A program made the translations under genes and the position numbers. Positions 45,068 through 53,235 of a stretch of 64,000 nt of DNA are shown here, piece after piece. Source of the stretch: Flavobacterium branchiicola. GTDB lineage: Bacteria; Bacteroidota; Bacteroidia; Flavobacteriales; Flavobacteriaceae. The stretch covers positions 62,001 through 126,000 of the forward strand of contig NZ_JAGYWA010000005.1 of NCBI RefSeq assembly GCF_018383905.1, read 5' to 3'. The notes beneath the pieces were generated by a model, which had not been told where the DNA came from, searched no databases, and saw only the letters and a program-made list of their open reading frames with translations. How positions within the stretch are numbered: the stretch's first letter is position 1; the number at the start of each line of letters is the position of its first letter.

Positions 45068-45116
45068 ATTACCCATCCTTAAAAATTAATTTTATAAATT
45101 TAAGCAAAAGAAAAAA

Positions 45117-46121
45117 ATGAATAAAAACTGCTTTGACTATATAAAGAGACATTTTGCCTTTTGCAAACTCACATTTCTTATTTTTGCTTTACAATCATTC
45201 AACTGTCAATCTCAACAAAACATGATAACACCACCTTATTTACAAAAAGGAGATACCGTAGCGCTTTTGGCAACTGCACGAAAAAATATCGACGATAATT
45301 TAAAACCAACTATAGATTTACTTAAAAGCTGGGGTTTAGAGGCTGTTGTTGGAAGTACAATTGGATTAGATTACCACCAATTGGCCGGAACTGACGAACA
45401 GCGTGCTGCTGATTTTCAGAAGCAATTAGATAATCCGAATATAAAAGCGATTTGGTGCGTTCGAGGCGGTTACGGAACTGTTAGGATGTTGGATTTATTG
45501 GATTTTACAAAATTCAAACAACATCCAAAATGGGTTATAGGTTTTAGTGATGTCACGGTTTTGCACAATCATTTAAACACGATGGGTTATAAATCGATAC
45601 ATGGTGTTATGCCAGTTACGATTCCGCGTGCTACTCCGGCTGCGATTAGTTCAATGAAGTCCAGTTTATTTGGTGAGCCTCTTTCCTATTCTATTGAACC
45701 AAGCAGTATGAATCGTTTTGGTAAAGCAACTGGCGAATTAGTCGGTGGAAATCTTTCTATATTATATAGTTTGTTGGGTTCTCCTTCTGCAATTGATTGT
45801 AAAGATAAAATCTTGTTCATTGAAGATTTAGATGAATATCTGTATCATATTGATCGTATGATGATGAATTTAAGACGAAACGGCTGTATCGAAAATTTAA
45901 AAGGAATTATCATTGGCGGAATGACCAAAATGAAAGACAATGAAGTTCCGTGGGGGAAAAATGCATTAGAAATTATTGACGACGTTACTAAAAAATACAA
46001 TATTCCGGTAATCTTTAATTTTCCGGCAGGCCATATTCAGGATAATCGTGCTTTGATCATGGGAAATACAATTTCTATTGATGTAAATGCATCAGGAAGT
46101 ACGGTTACTTTTCAGAAATAA
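45117..46121 (+). CDS. LD-carboxypeptidase (S66), lipoprotein-like
   Basis: A 334-residue S66 family peptidase that trims tetrapeptide stems to tripeptides in peptidoglycan recycling. Signature parts are MITPPYLQKGDTVALLATARK, VRGGYGTVRMLDLLDF and GFSDVTVLHNHLNTMG around the nucleophile Ser, then GGNLSILYSLLGSPSAIDCKDKILFIEDLDEYLYHIDRMMMNLRRNG, and a C-terminal FPAGHIQDNRALIMG (catalytic His). The long N-terminus ends in LQSFNCQSQQ, a possible lipidation site at Cys30. It should act on the periplasmic side. Confidence 0.9.
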   Translation: MNKNCFDYIKRHFAFCKLTFLIFALQSFNCQSQQNMITPPYLQKGDTVALLATARKNIDDNLKPTIDLLKSWGLEAVVGSTIGLDYHQLAGTDEQRAADFQKQLDNPNIKAIWCVRGGYGTVRMLDLLDFTKFKQHPKWVIGFSDVTVLHNHLNTMGYKSIHGVMPVTIPRATPAAISSMKSSLFGEPLSYSIEPSSMNRFGKATGELVGGNLSILYSLLGSPSAIDCKDKILFIEDLDEYLYHIDRMMMNLRRNGCIENLKGIIIGGMTKMKDNEVPWGKNALEIIDDVTKKYNIPVIFNFPAGHIQDNRALIMGNTISIDVNASGSTVTFQK

Positions 46122-46174
46122 TATACTCTGATCCTTTTATTTAAGGAAATCTAAAAAATACCACATAAAAATCT

Positions 46175-46231
46175 CGCAAAGACGCGAAGACGCAAAATTT
46201 CAATTCTACTTTGTGTCTTCGCGTCTTTGCG
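46175..46231. repeat. 22-bp inverted repeat (CGCAAAGACGCGAAGACGC type)
   Basis: The left arm (46175-46196) and right arm (46210-46231) are complementary over 22 bp with one G-U pair and a 13-nt loop. It has a much higher GC content than its surroundings, and is followed by TGAAAC words (46246-46270). It looks like a dispersed genus repeat, perhaps a terminator for the carboxypeptidase gene, although no T run follows. Confidence 0.6.
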
Positions 46232-46278
46232 TGCAAAAAACTTTAAACATCAAACGTGAAACTTGAAACAAAAAAACT

Positions 46279-46650
46279 ATGGCAGAACATAATGAACTAG
46301 GTAAAAAAGGAGAAGAACTTGCTATGGAATATCTGGAGCAAAATGACTATAAAATTTTAGATCGAAACTGGACTTTTCAGAAAGCAGAAATAGATATTAT
46401 TGCTCAAAAAGAAGATGTTTTAGCCATTGTTGAAGTTAAGACAAGATCGAGTCTTGATTTTGGTTCTCCGCAGGATTTTGTCAAGTCAAAAAAAATTCAG
46501 CTGCTCATTAAAGCAGTAAATGCCTACATAAACGATAGGGAAAAGGATTTTAATGAAAATTTAAATATTCGTTTTGACATCATTGCCATCCATAAAACCA
46601 AGGAAACATTTGCTATTGAACATCTTACTGACGCTTTTTATCATTTTTAA
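46279..46650 (+). CDS. YraN family (UPF0102) endonuclease-like protein
   Basis: A 123-residue protein with the restriction-endonuclease-like fold of UPF0102. The family motifs are NELGKKGEELAMEYLEQNDYKILDRNWTFQKAEIDIIAQKEDVLAIVEVKTRS, where the Glu, Asp and Glu-x-Lys make a PD-(D/E)xK-type site, and FGSPQDFVKSKKIQLLIKAVNAYI. The natural substrate is not firmly known. It is a single gene preceded by a GC-rich inverted repeat. Confidence 0.93.
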   Translation: MAEHNELGKKGEELAMEYLEQNDYKILDRNWTFQKAEIDIIAQKEDVLAIVEVKTRSSLDFGSPQDFVKSKKIQLLIKAVNAYINDREKDFNENLNIRFDIIAIHKTKETFAIEHLTDAFYHF

Positions 46651-46672
46651 CATATTTTTTTTATTGTTATAA

Positions 46673-46703
46673 TTGTAACAATTTGTTTTTTTATTTATCT
46701 TTG
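46673..46703 (+). promoter_or_regulatory. Promoter of the ACT-like gene
   Basis: TTG (46673-46675) and TATCTTTG (46696-46703) are 20 nt apart, the Bacteroidota promoter pattern, 67 nt before the ATG at 46771. Confidence 0.65.
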
Positions 46704-46770
46704 CAGAGATTTATAACATCAAATTAACTAAACCAACCCAATTAAGTTACAAAAAAAAAGAAAAAAAACT

Positions 46771-47427
46771 ATGAAAACCGTTTCTTCCATCGTCGAAAAT
46801 TACATCAAAACAAAACCTTTTTTATTAAATGCGTTATCGCTTGGAATTATAAACCTTACTTCTCTTTCGCGGAATATTATGACCGAACTGGAAAGTGAAT
46901 TTGGCAAAGAGGTAAAACAAGGTGCTGTTGTAATGTCACTAAAAAGACTTACCGAAGAACTGGATTTTAAACTAAATCATAAAATCAATAAAGTAATTAA
47001 GAATATTGGTGAAATTACAGTTCGTTCTGAATTGACAGATTACACCTTTTCTGCTTCAGAAACTGTTTTAAACAAACAAGCTGATTTAATCTCGGACATT
47101 AATGCTTTATCTGATATTTTTTATACCTCATCTCGTGGTGTAAATGAAACAAATATTGTTGTGAGCAGCAGTGTTAATCACTTAGTTGAAAAGCATTTTA
47201 TGCGTGAAAAACTAATTCAAAAATTAGATAATTTAGCTTCAATTACTGTAAAACTTCCAAAAGAAAACATTGTAGTTCCCGGAATTTACTATTTCATTTT
47301 TCAACGTTTAGCCTGGGAAGGAATTATCATAAACGAGGTAATTTCTACTTCAAATGAATTTACAATTCTTGTTGGAGAAGATCAGGTTGATGTTGCTTTT
47401 AAAGTAATCAAAGACCTGAAAAACTAA
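46771..47427 (+). CDS. ACT-like domain protein, sometimes labelled aspartate kinase
   Basis: A 218-residue soluble protein. Its helical N-terminal half (NYIKTKPFLLNALSLGIINLTSLSRNIMTELESEFGKEVKQGAVVMSLKRLTEELD) is wing-helix-like, and two beta-alpha-beta units follow (TNIVVSSSVNHLVEKHF and NEVISTSNEFTILVGEDQVDVAFKVIKDLKN) with the pattern of ACT domains. I recall such proteins annotated as aspartate kinase in flavobacteria, but no kinase motif is present; a regulatory role is more likely. Its own promoter is good. The next gene is convergent. Confidence 0.6.
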   Translation: MKTVSSIVENYIKTKPFLLNALSLGIINLTSLSRNIMTELESEFGKEVKQGAVVMSLKRLTEELDFKLNHKINKVIKNIGEITVRSELTDYTFSASETVLNKQADLISDINALSDIFYTSSRGVNETNIVVSSSVNHLVEKHFMREKLIQKLDNLASITVKLPKENIVVPGIYYFIFQRLAWEGIIINEVISTSNEFTILVGEDQVDVAFKVIKDLKN

Positions 47428-47597
47428 TTATATAAAATTTAATTTTTAAATCTTATTAATATTCAATTTTCAAAATCCTTTTGTCTTTTTAAATTAAAAA
47501 GATAAAGGGGTTTTTTATATAAAATTCAAAAAAGTAAATACAATTCCTGACGTTTTAAGCGTGTTATAAATTACTTCTGAAATTCACGGCTATTTTT

Positions 47598-48152
47598 TTA
47601 AAACGAATAATTCAAAGCAAACCCAAAATCATTTTTTAAGGTAATATCATTTTTTATTAATGATGGTTTAAGAGCTAACTTTTCGCTTACATTAAATTGA
47701 GATAAAGCCGCATCAACATTGGCGTCTATGATATTTAAAACATAAAAACCAACAATAAATAAAGCCGATAAATCCCTGTTTCTTTGAAATTGCTTTTGAG
47801 CAGCAATCAATTGGCTTTCGCTTAATCCCGACAAAAAAGCTGAATTACCAGTATTACCTTCCAGTCTGCTTTTGTATTCGTCTCTATATAAATTGTACTT
47901 TTTCTGATTGTCGATATACAAATAAGTGCTTGTACCAATTGCGGCATACACTAACGGAACTTTCCAGTATTTTTTATTGTAAATCTGACCCAATCCCGGT
48001 AAAATAGCCGAATAAAATGCTGCTTTTGCAGGACGAAGCGGATCGTACGTTTCTGATTTTAAAGAATCATTTGAAATGAATTTCGTTTTTTCCTGAGCAA
48101 AAATTGATGATAATCCTAAAAGTAAAAAAAGAACAATAAATTGATTCTGCAT
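47598..48152 (-). CDS. DUF5683 domain membrane-associated protein
   Basis: A 184-residue protein with a signal peptide or anchor (MQNQFIVLFLLLGLSSIFAQ). The core PAKAAFYSAILPGLGQIYNKKYWKVPLVYAAIGTSTYLYIDNQKKYNLYRDEYKSRL is the DUF5683 signature. The start at 48152 is chosen, since the longer frame adds a hydrophobic non-conserved lead. It is usually found next to parAB in Flavobacteriia; here it stands alone. Function unknown. Confidence 0.85.
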   Translation of the reverse strand: MQNQFIVLFLLLGLSSIFAQEKTKFISNDSLKSETYDPLRPAKAAFYSAILPGLGQIYNKKYWKVPLVYAAIGTSTYLYIDNQKKYNLYRDEYKSRLEGNTGNSAFLSGLSESQLIAAQKQFQRNRDLSALFIVGFYVLNIIDANVDAALSQFNVSEKLALKPSLIKNDITLKNDFGFALNYSF

Positions 48153-48324
48153 AAAAGTGGCTTTGAAAATTTGATTCAAAGAAAACTTTTTAGTTCTAAG
48201 ATTTTTCTTAAATGAAAGATAAATAAAACTTAAATTTAAAATTACACTGACAACCAATAATATATAAATAATACTAACCCGTTGGGTGAAATTAAATAAA
48301 AATTGAACCTGAACATCTTATTTT

Positions 48325-48541
48325 GCAAGGCTTTTACAATGATTACTATATTATATATTCTCAGAAATAATTCATTCCGTAGGAATGTCTGCTCGGTAGA
48401 ATTAAATTTGAATCGCGATTACACGTTCCAGAGGAACGTTTGATGCATAAAGCAGAGCCGCCATTTCTATAAAATCAGGTGTTCCTCCGGAACACAATAC
48501 AAAACTATATATTCTACCGACGAGATATTCCTACGGAATAT
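48325..48541. repeat. Structured repeat element, copy 1
   Basis: The core (48373-48540) is framed by near-complementary ends of about 29 nt: CATTCCGTAGGAATGTCTG at the left and the inverted TATTCCTACGGAATA at the right, with the inner TCGGTAGAA / TTCTACCGA. Inside are two hairpins: ACGTTCC-AGA-GGAACGT (48423-48439) and GTGTTCC-TCC-GGAACAC (48479-48495). No reading frame is conserved. A second copy follows 288 bp downstream. Confidence 0.75.
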
Positions 48542-48613
48542 TAACGCATCAAGCTTATTAAAACAATGTAATTATACTTTTAGGAAAGGTGTTTCTGCTA
48601 CGAATTCTTTTCT

Positions 48614-48836
48614 GCAGAGCTTTTATAATGATTGCCATAATATAATTCTCAGAAACAAGTCATTCCGTAGGAATGTCTGCTCGGTAGAATTAAAATTGAA
48701 TTGCGGTTACACGTTCCAGAGGAACGTTTGATGCATAAAGCAGAGCCGCCATTTCTATAAAATCAGGTGTTCCTCCGGAACACAATGCAAAACAATATAT
48801 TCTTTTTCTACCGACGAGATATTCCTACTGAATATT
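48614..48836. repeat. Structured repeat element, copy 2
   Basis: Same organisation as copy 1 (core 48661-48835), with the two inner hairpins intact (48712-48728 and 48767-48783 approximately). It matches copy 1 closely over the core and into the left flank (GCAGAGCTTTTATAATGATT against GCAAGGCTTTTACAATGATT). The right end has one change (TACTGAATA for TACGGAATA). The remaining 90 nt before mfd have no gene. Confidence 0.75.
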
Positions 48837-48925
48837 AAATGATAAATCATTGGTAAAATGGAATAAAATTAATTCGTGCCCAGACCGACAGCGAACGGGT
48901 GAAGCAATTCGTGGCAAACTTTTTT

Positions 48926-51900
48926 TTACTCTCCCAACAATTCCATTAATTCCAAAGCACGTTTAGTCGATTTTACATTCTCAAAAGTCAATAAAAGTCG
49001 TAAACCATTTGGCGTTTGTTTTTCCTTCATTTGACAAAGATTACTGTGTTTTTGCACAAAATTCAAAACCTTTCTAAATTTCGAAGACTGATAATAATCT
49101 GATTGTTGATCGGATACGAAATAACCAATCATTTTACCTTTTTTCATGACCAGTTTTTCAATACCAACTGCTGTAGCAATCCATTTAATGCGAATACTGT
49201 TCATAAGCGCATTAGCGCGCGGAGGCAATGGTCCAAAACGGTCGATTAATTTGTTTTGAAAAAGGACTAATTCTTCTTCATTTTTTACAGAACCCAATTC
49301 GTTATACAAACTCAAACGTTCTGTAACATTATTGATATATTCATCAGAAAATAAAAGCTCAAAATCGGTATCGATTTGTAGATCTTTTACATATTCTTTG
49401 GTTTCAATATCATTTTCTTCAGGATATAAATCTTTAAATTCGTTTTCTTTTAATTCTTCGATGGCTTCGTTCATGATTTTTTGGTACGTATCAAAACCAA
49501 TTTCATTAATGAAACCGCTTTGTTCACCACCTAATAAATCTCCCGCTCCACGAATCTCCAAATCTTTCATGGCAATGTTGAAACCACTTCCCAATTCGCT
49601 GAATTGTTCCAAAGCCTGAATACGTTTTCTCGCATCTTCGGTCATTGATGAATATGGCGGACAAATAAAATAACAGAATGCTTTTTTATTACTTCGCCCT
49701 ACACGCCCGCGCATTTGATGCAAATCTGATAATCCGAAATTATTGGCATTATTAATGAAAATCGTGTTCGCATTCGGAACGTCCAATCCGCTTTCGATGA
49801 TTGTGGTTGCCACCAAAACATCAAAATCTCCGTTCATGAAACCTAACATCAATTCTTCGAGTTTGGCACCGTCCATTTGTCCATGACCAATTCCGACTCT
49901 TGCATTTGGAACCAAACGCTGAATCATTCCTGCCACTTCTTTTATGTTTTCGATTCTATTATTGATAAAGAAAACTTGTCCGTTTCTTTGAATTTCGTAC
50001 GAAATCGCATCACGAATAATTTCTTCATTAAAACCAACAACATTTGTTTCTATCGGATAACGATTTGGCGGAGGCGTTGTAATTACCGATAAATCGCGTG
50101 CTGCCATTAATGAAAACTGCAAAGTCCTCGGAATTGGCGTTGCGGTCAATGTCAATGTATCAACATTTGCAGCAATCGTTTTGAGTTTATCTTTTACGTT
50201 TACACCAAACTTTTGTTCCTCATCGACAATCAATAAACCAAGGTCTTTAAAAACCACATTTTTGTTTACCAATTGATGCGTCCCGATGACGATATCAAGT
50301 TTTCCTTCGGCTAAATCCTTTAAGGTTTGTGTCTTTTGTTTTGCCGTTCTGAATCGGTTTAAGTAACCAATTGAAACCGGCATATCTTTTAAACGCTCTG
50401 TAAAAGTTCTGTAATGCTGATACGCCAAAATCGTAGTCGGGACTAAAACAGCAACTTGTTTACTATTATCAACGGCTTTAAAAGCAGCACGAATCGCAAC
50501 CTCGGTTTTTCCAAAACCAACATCACCACAAACCAAACGATCCATCGGGCGATCGCTTTCCATGTCGGCTTTAACTTCTGCTGTCGATTTGGTTTGATCT
50601 GGTGTATCTTCATAAATAAATGAACTTTCCAATTCGTTTTGAAGATAACTGTCTGGCGCAAACTGAAACCCTTTTTCTAAACGTCGTTTTGCATACAATT
50701 GAATTAAATTGAATGCAATATGTTTAACGCGTGCTTTTGTTTTCTGTTTTAAAACCTTCCAGGCGTTCGATCCAAGTTTATAAATTTTTGGAGGCGTTCC
50801 GTCTTTTCCGTTGTATTTGGATATTTTATGCAGCGAGTGAATGCTCACATACACAATATCATTATCGGCATAAACCAATTTTATGGCTTCCTGCGTTTTT
50901 CCTTCTACCTGAATTTTCTGCAAGCCACCAAACTTCCCAATTCCGTGATCGATGTGCGTTACATAATCACCAACAGAAAGTGCGGTCAATTCTTTAAGCG
51001 TAATATTCTGCTTTTTAGAATAACCGTTTTTAATGTTGAATTTATGATAACGTTCAAAAATCTGATGATCGGTATACGCCGTAATCTGATTTTCTTCATC
51101 AATAAAACCTTGGTACAAAGGCAATACAATAGTGTGATATTGCTTTCGGATATTCTCTGAATTGGCTTCATCCAGCGTTTCAAAAATATCATGAAAACGT
51201 TTTGCCTGAGTTTCATTCGAACAGAATAAATAATTTTTATATCCGTTAAAATGATTGTCGCTAAGATTATTCAGCAATAAATCAAATTGTTTATTGAAAG
51301 ACGGCTGAGGCTGAATATGAAATTCAAATTTCTTAGCCGTTTTATAAACCGGTTTTGACAATTCTACAACCGAAAAATCCAGCGATCGTTTTATAAACGA
51401 TGCCTGATTTAAAAATAATTGATCCGGTGTGGCATGTTTTATTTCTTTCGAAAGTTTCTCAAAAGCTTCTTCTGCTCTTGCGAATTGTTTGTCTAACTGA
51501 CTAAAAAGTCCTTCTGTATTTTGAATAAAAAGAACGGTTCTTTCAGCAATATAATCTAAAAAGCTTTCTCGATTTTCCTGAAAAAGCTTGTTCTCAACAT
51601 TCGGGATAATCGTAATTTTTTTATGGGTCTGAACAGATAATTGTGTTTCTACATCAAAAGTTCTGATGCTGTCTACTTCGTTACCGAAAAACTCAATTCT
51701 ATAAGGATGATCGTTTGAAAAAGAGAATACATCGACAATTCCTCCACGAACCGAAAATTCTCCGGGTTCTGTAATAAAATCGACTCTTTTGAATTCGTAT
51801 TCGAACAAAACTTCATTGATAAAATCAATTGAAATTTTATCATTCAAAGCCACTTTTAAAGTGTTTTTATCCAGTTCTCTTCTCGTAACTACTTTTTCAA

Positions 51901-52288
51901 AAAGTGCTTCAGGATAAGTAACAATTATGGCTGGTTTTTTTCTTGAATTGATTCGGTTTAAAACCTCAGCACGAAGCAAAACATTGGCATTATCTGTTTC
52001 GTCAATTTGGTACGGACGACGAAATGAAGCAGGATAAAACAAAACATCCTGTTCGCCGATCATCTGTTCTAAATCGTTCAGATAATATGCAGCTTCTTCT
52101 TTATTGTCTAAAACAATCAAAAAAGGCAATTCGGTTTTCTTGAAAACAGAACGTATGATAAATGAAACAGCAGATCCTAGTAATCCGCTAATGTTCATTT
52201 TTATCTGGTTTCCTTCCAGTAAACTTGTGGCAATCTGCTGTGCTTTTGGCAGATTATCGTAGGTTGTATATAAGGCGTTTTTACTCAA
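48926..52288 (-). CDS. mfd: Transcription-repair coupling factor
   Basis: A 1120-residue ATP-dependent translocase that pushes stalled RNA polymerase off damaged DNA and recruits UvrA. Domain order: UvrB-like N-terminal module, RNA polymerase-interaction domain (KELTALSVGDYVTHIDHGIGKFGGLQKI), helicase domain with Walker A (CGDVGFGKTE), DEEQKFG, TATPIPRTLQFSL, and the C-terminal TRCF module. Start is an unusual TTG at 52288 (MSKNALYTTYDN) that overlaps the 3' end of the preceding lipoprotein gene by 8 nt, so translation is coupled. No better ATG lies near. Confidence 0.96.
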   Translation of the reverse strand: MSKNALYTTYDNLPKAQQIATSLLEGNQIKMNISGLLGSAVSFIIRSVFKKTELPFLIVLDNKEEAAYYLNDLEQMIGEQDVLFYPASFRRPYQIDETDNANVLLRAEVLNRINSRKKPAIIVTYPEALFEKVVTRRELDKNTLKVALNDKISIDFINEVLFEYEFKRVDFITEPGEFSVRGGIVDVFSFSNDHPYRIEFFGNEVDSIRTFDVETQLSVQTHKKITIIPNVENKLFQENRESFLDYIAERTVLFIQNTEGLFSQLDKQFARAEEAFEKLSKEIKHATPDQLFLNQASFIKRSLDFSVVELSKPVYKTAKKFEFHIQPQPSFNKQFDLLLNNLSDNHFNGYKNYLFCSNETQAKRFHDIFETLDEANSENIRKQYHTIVLPLYQGFIDEENQITAYTDHQIFERYHKFNIKNGYSKKQNITLKELTALSVGDYVTHIDHGIGKFGGLQKIQVEGKTQEAIKLVYADNDIVYVSIHSLHKISKYNGKDGTPPKIYKLGSNAWKVLKQKTKARVKHIAFNLIQLYAKRRLEKGFQFAPDSYLQNELESSFIYEDTPDQTKSTAEVKADMESDRPMDRLVCGDVGFGKTEVAIRAAFKAVDNSKQVAVLVPTTILAYQHYRTFTERLKDMPVSIGYLNRFRTAKQKTQTLKDLAEGKLDIVIGTHQLVNKNVVFKDLGLLIVDEEQKFGVNVKDKLKTIAANVDTLTLTATPIPRTLQFSLMAARDLSVITTPPPNRYPIETNVVGFNEEIIRDAISYEIQRNGQVFFINNRIENIKEVAGMIQRLVPNARVGIGHGQMDGAKLEELMLGFMNGDFDVLVATTIIESGLDVPNANTIFINNANNFGLSDLHQMRGRVGRSNKKAFCYFICPPYSSMTEDARKRIQALEQFSELGSGFNIAMKDLEIRGAGDLLGGEQSGFINEIGFDTYQKIMNEAIEELKENEFKDLYPEENDIETKEYVKDLQIDTDFELLFSDEYINNVTERLSLYNELGSVKNEEELVLFQNKLIDRFGPLPPRANALMNSIRIKWIATAVGIEKLVMKKGKMIGYFVSDQQSDYYQSSKFRKVLNFVQKHSNLCQMKEKQTPNGLRLLLTFENVKSTKRALELMELLGE

Positions 52289-52907
52289 CTTTAGGCGAAT
52301 TTTTGTCTAGATTATGCATTCTGGCCGGATCAACAGGCGTACTTTGAATGGCGCGGGTTGTATCTAACATTCTCAGGAAATCTGCTTCTCCTTCTTCTTT
52401 TGGAATCTTGGCTTTCTGAACAATTTTGTCCATTTGTCTTTCCAGCGAAACAATTTCTTTGTTAATATCTCCAATTAAAAAGGTTACTTTTTCATCTGGA
52501 ATTGCACTTAAATGAATGAACAAATCCATCATTTTTACCTTGGTTATCAAGATAGAAATTCGGCTTTTTATGGCTGGCTGATTTAATTCTGCCGGAATAT
52601 TATTATTTAAAGCAACTGCTTTTTTTGAAATCGCTTTTGACTTTTTCTGAAATGCCCCAATGGTTTTTCTCGGTTTATCTCCAAGTTCTTTTAAAAAATC
52701 TCTCCACTCATTCCATGAGCTCACTTTTTGTTCTGCAATCTCATTGATTGGTTCATCTATAAAAACCCAGGCTTTATTGATATTGTTAAAAATCTTTTCA
52801 TTCTTTTTTGCTTCTTTTTCATTTTCAGCACGACGCTTTTCGTCTTCATTCTGGCAGGATTGCAATACAAAAATTAAAAGCAGAAAAAGAGATATTTTAT
52901 ATTTCAT
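52281..52907 (-). CDS. Hypothetical lipoprotein upstream of mfd
   Basis: A 208-residue putative lipoprotein (MKYKISLFLLLIFVLQSCQNEDEKRR) with lipobox QSC, followed by a highly charged, mostly helical body with coiled-coil-like stretches (EDEKRRAENEKEAKKNEKIFNNINKAW; IVSLERQMDKIVQKAKIPKEEGEADFLRML). The ATG at 52907 is preferred over the ATG at 52919, given a -7 box at 52934-52927. It ends inside the start of mfd, so the two are co-expressed. Function unknown; I recognise no family. Confidence 0.75.
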   Translation of the reverse strand: MKYKISLFLLLIFVLQSCQNEDEKRRAENEKEAKKNEKIFNNINKAWVFIDEPINEIAEQKVSSWNEWRDFLKELGDKPRKTIGAFQKKSKAISKKAVALNNNIPAELNQPAIKSRISILITKVKMMDLFIHLSAIPDEKVTFLIGDINKEIVSLERQMDKIVQKAKIPKEEGEADFLRMLDTTRAIQSTPVDPARMHNLDKNSPKVE

Positions 52908-52926
52908 TTGGTAAAACATTAAGCTA

Positions 52927-52934
52927 CAAAGTTA
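52927..52934 (-). promoter_or_regulatory. -7 promoter box of the lipoprotein-mfd operon
   Basis: TAACTTTG on the minus strand, 19 nt before the lipoprotein ATG at 52907, fits TAnnTTTG. Confidence 0.5.
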
Positions 52935-52998
52935 CGAAGTAAATTTACAATTACGAATTCTGTTTTTTGCTAAAGATTCTATAAATCAACGTTAGTTT

Positions 52999-53086
52999 TT
53001 TGCCACTGATTAAAAAGATTTACACCGATTATTTCTTTCAAGAATACATGAAAAAATCCTTTCTAATCTTTTAATCTGTGGCGAAA
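52999..53086. repeat. GCCACTGATTAAAAAGATT-type inverted repeat
   Basis: TTTGCCACTGATTAAAAAGA (from 52999) has an imperfect inverted copy at 53064-53086 (TAATCTTTTAATCTGTGGCGA), about 41 nt apart. It fills much of the lipoprotein-threonine dehydrogenase spacer. No gene is seen in the remaining bases, except the promoter at 53207. Confidence 0.5.
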
Positions 53087-53206
53087 TTCCTCCACTATAT
53101 CAATCTTGTATTAATGCACTCACAACGAATAATCCAAAAAACAAACTTCATCCTTATTAAATTTATAATTTATGATTCTGAAAAGTAAAATTATTTGCGA
53201 AAACGT

Positions 53207-53214
53207 TATATTTG
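53207..53214 (+). promoter_or_regulatory. -7 promoter box of the threonine dehydrogenase gene
   Basis: TATATTTG, 21 nt before the ATG at 53236; a typical short leader. Confidence 0.55.
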
Positions 53215-53235
53215 CGTTACTAAAAAACAACACAA

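Noticed and set aside
48153..48925. Tandem repeats as a CRISPR array
   Set aside because: Only two long copies with internal hairpins, no regular short repeats or spacers and no cas gene.
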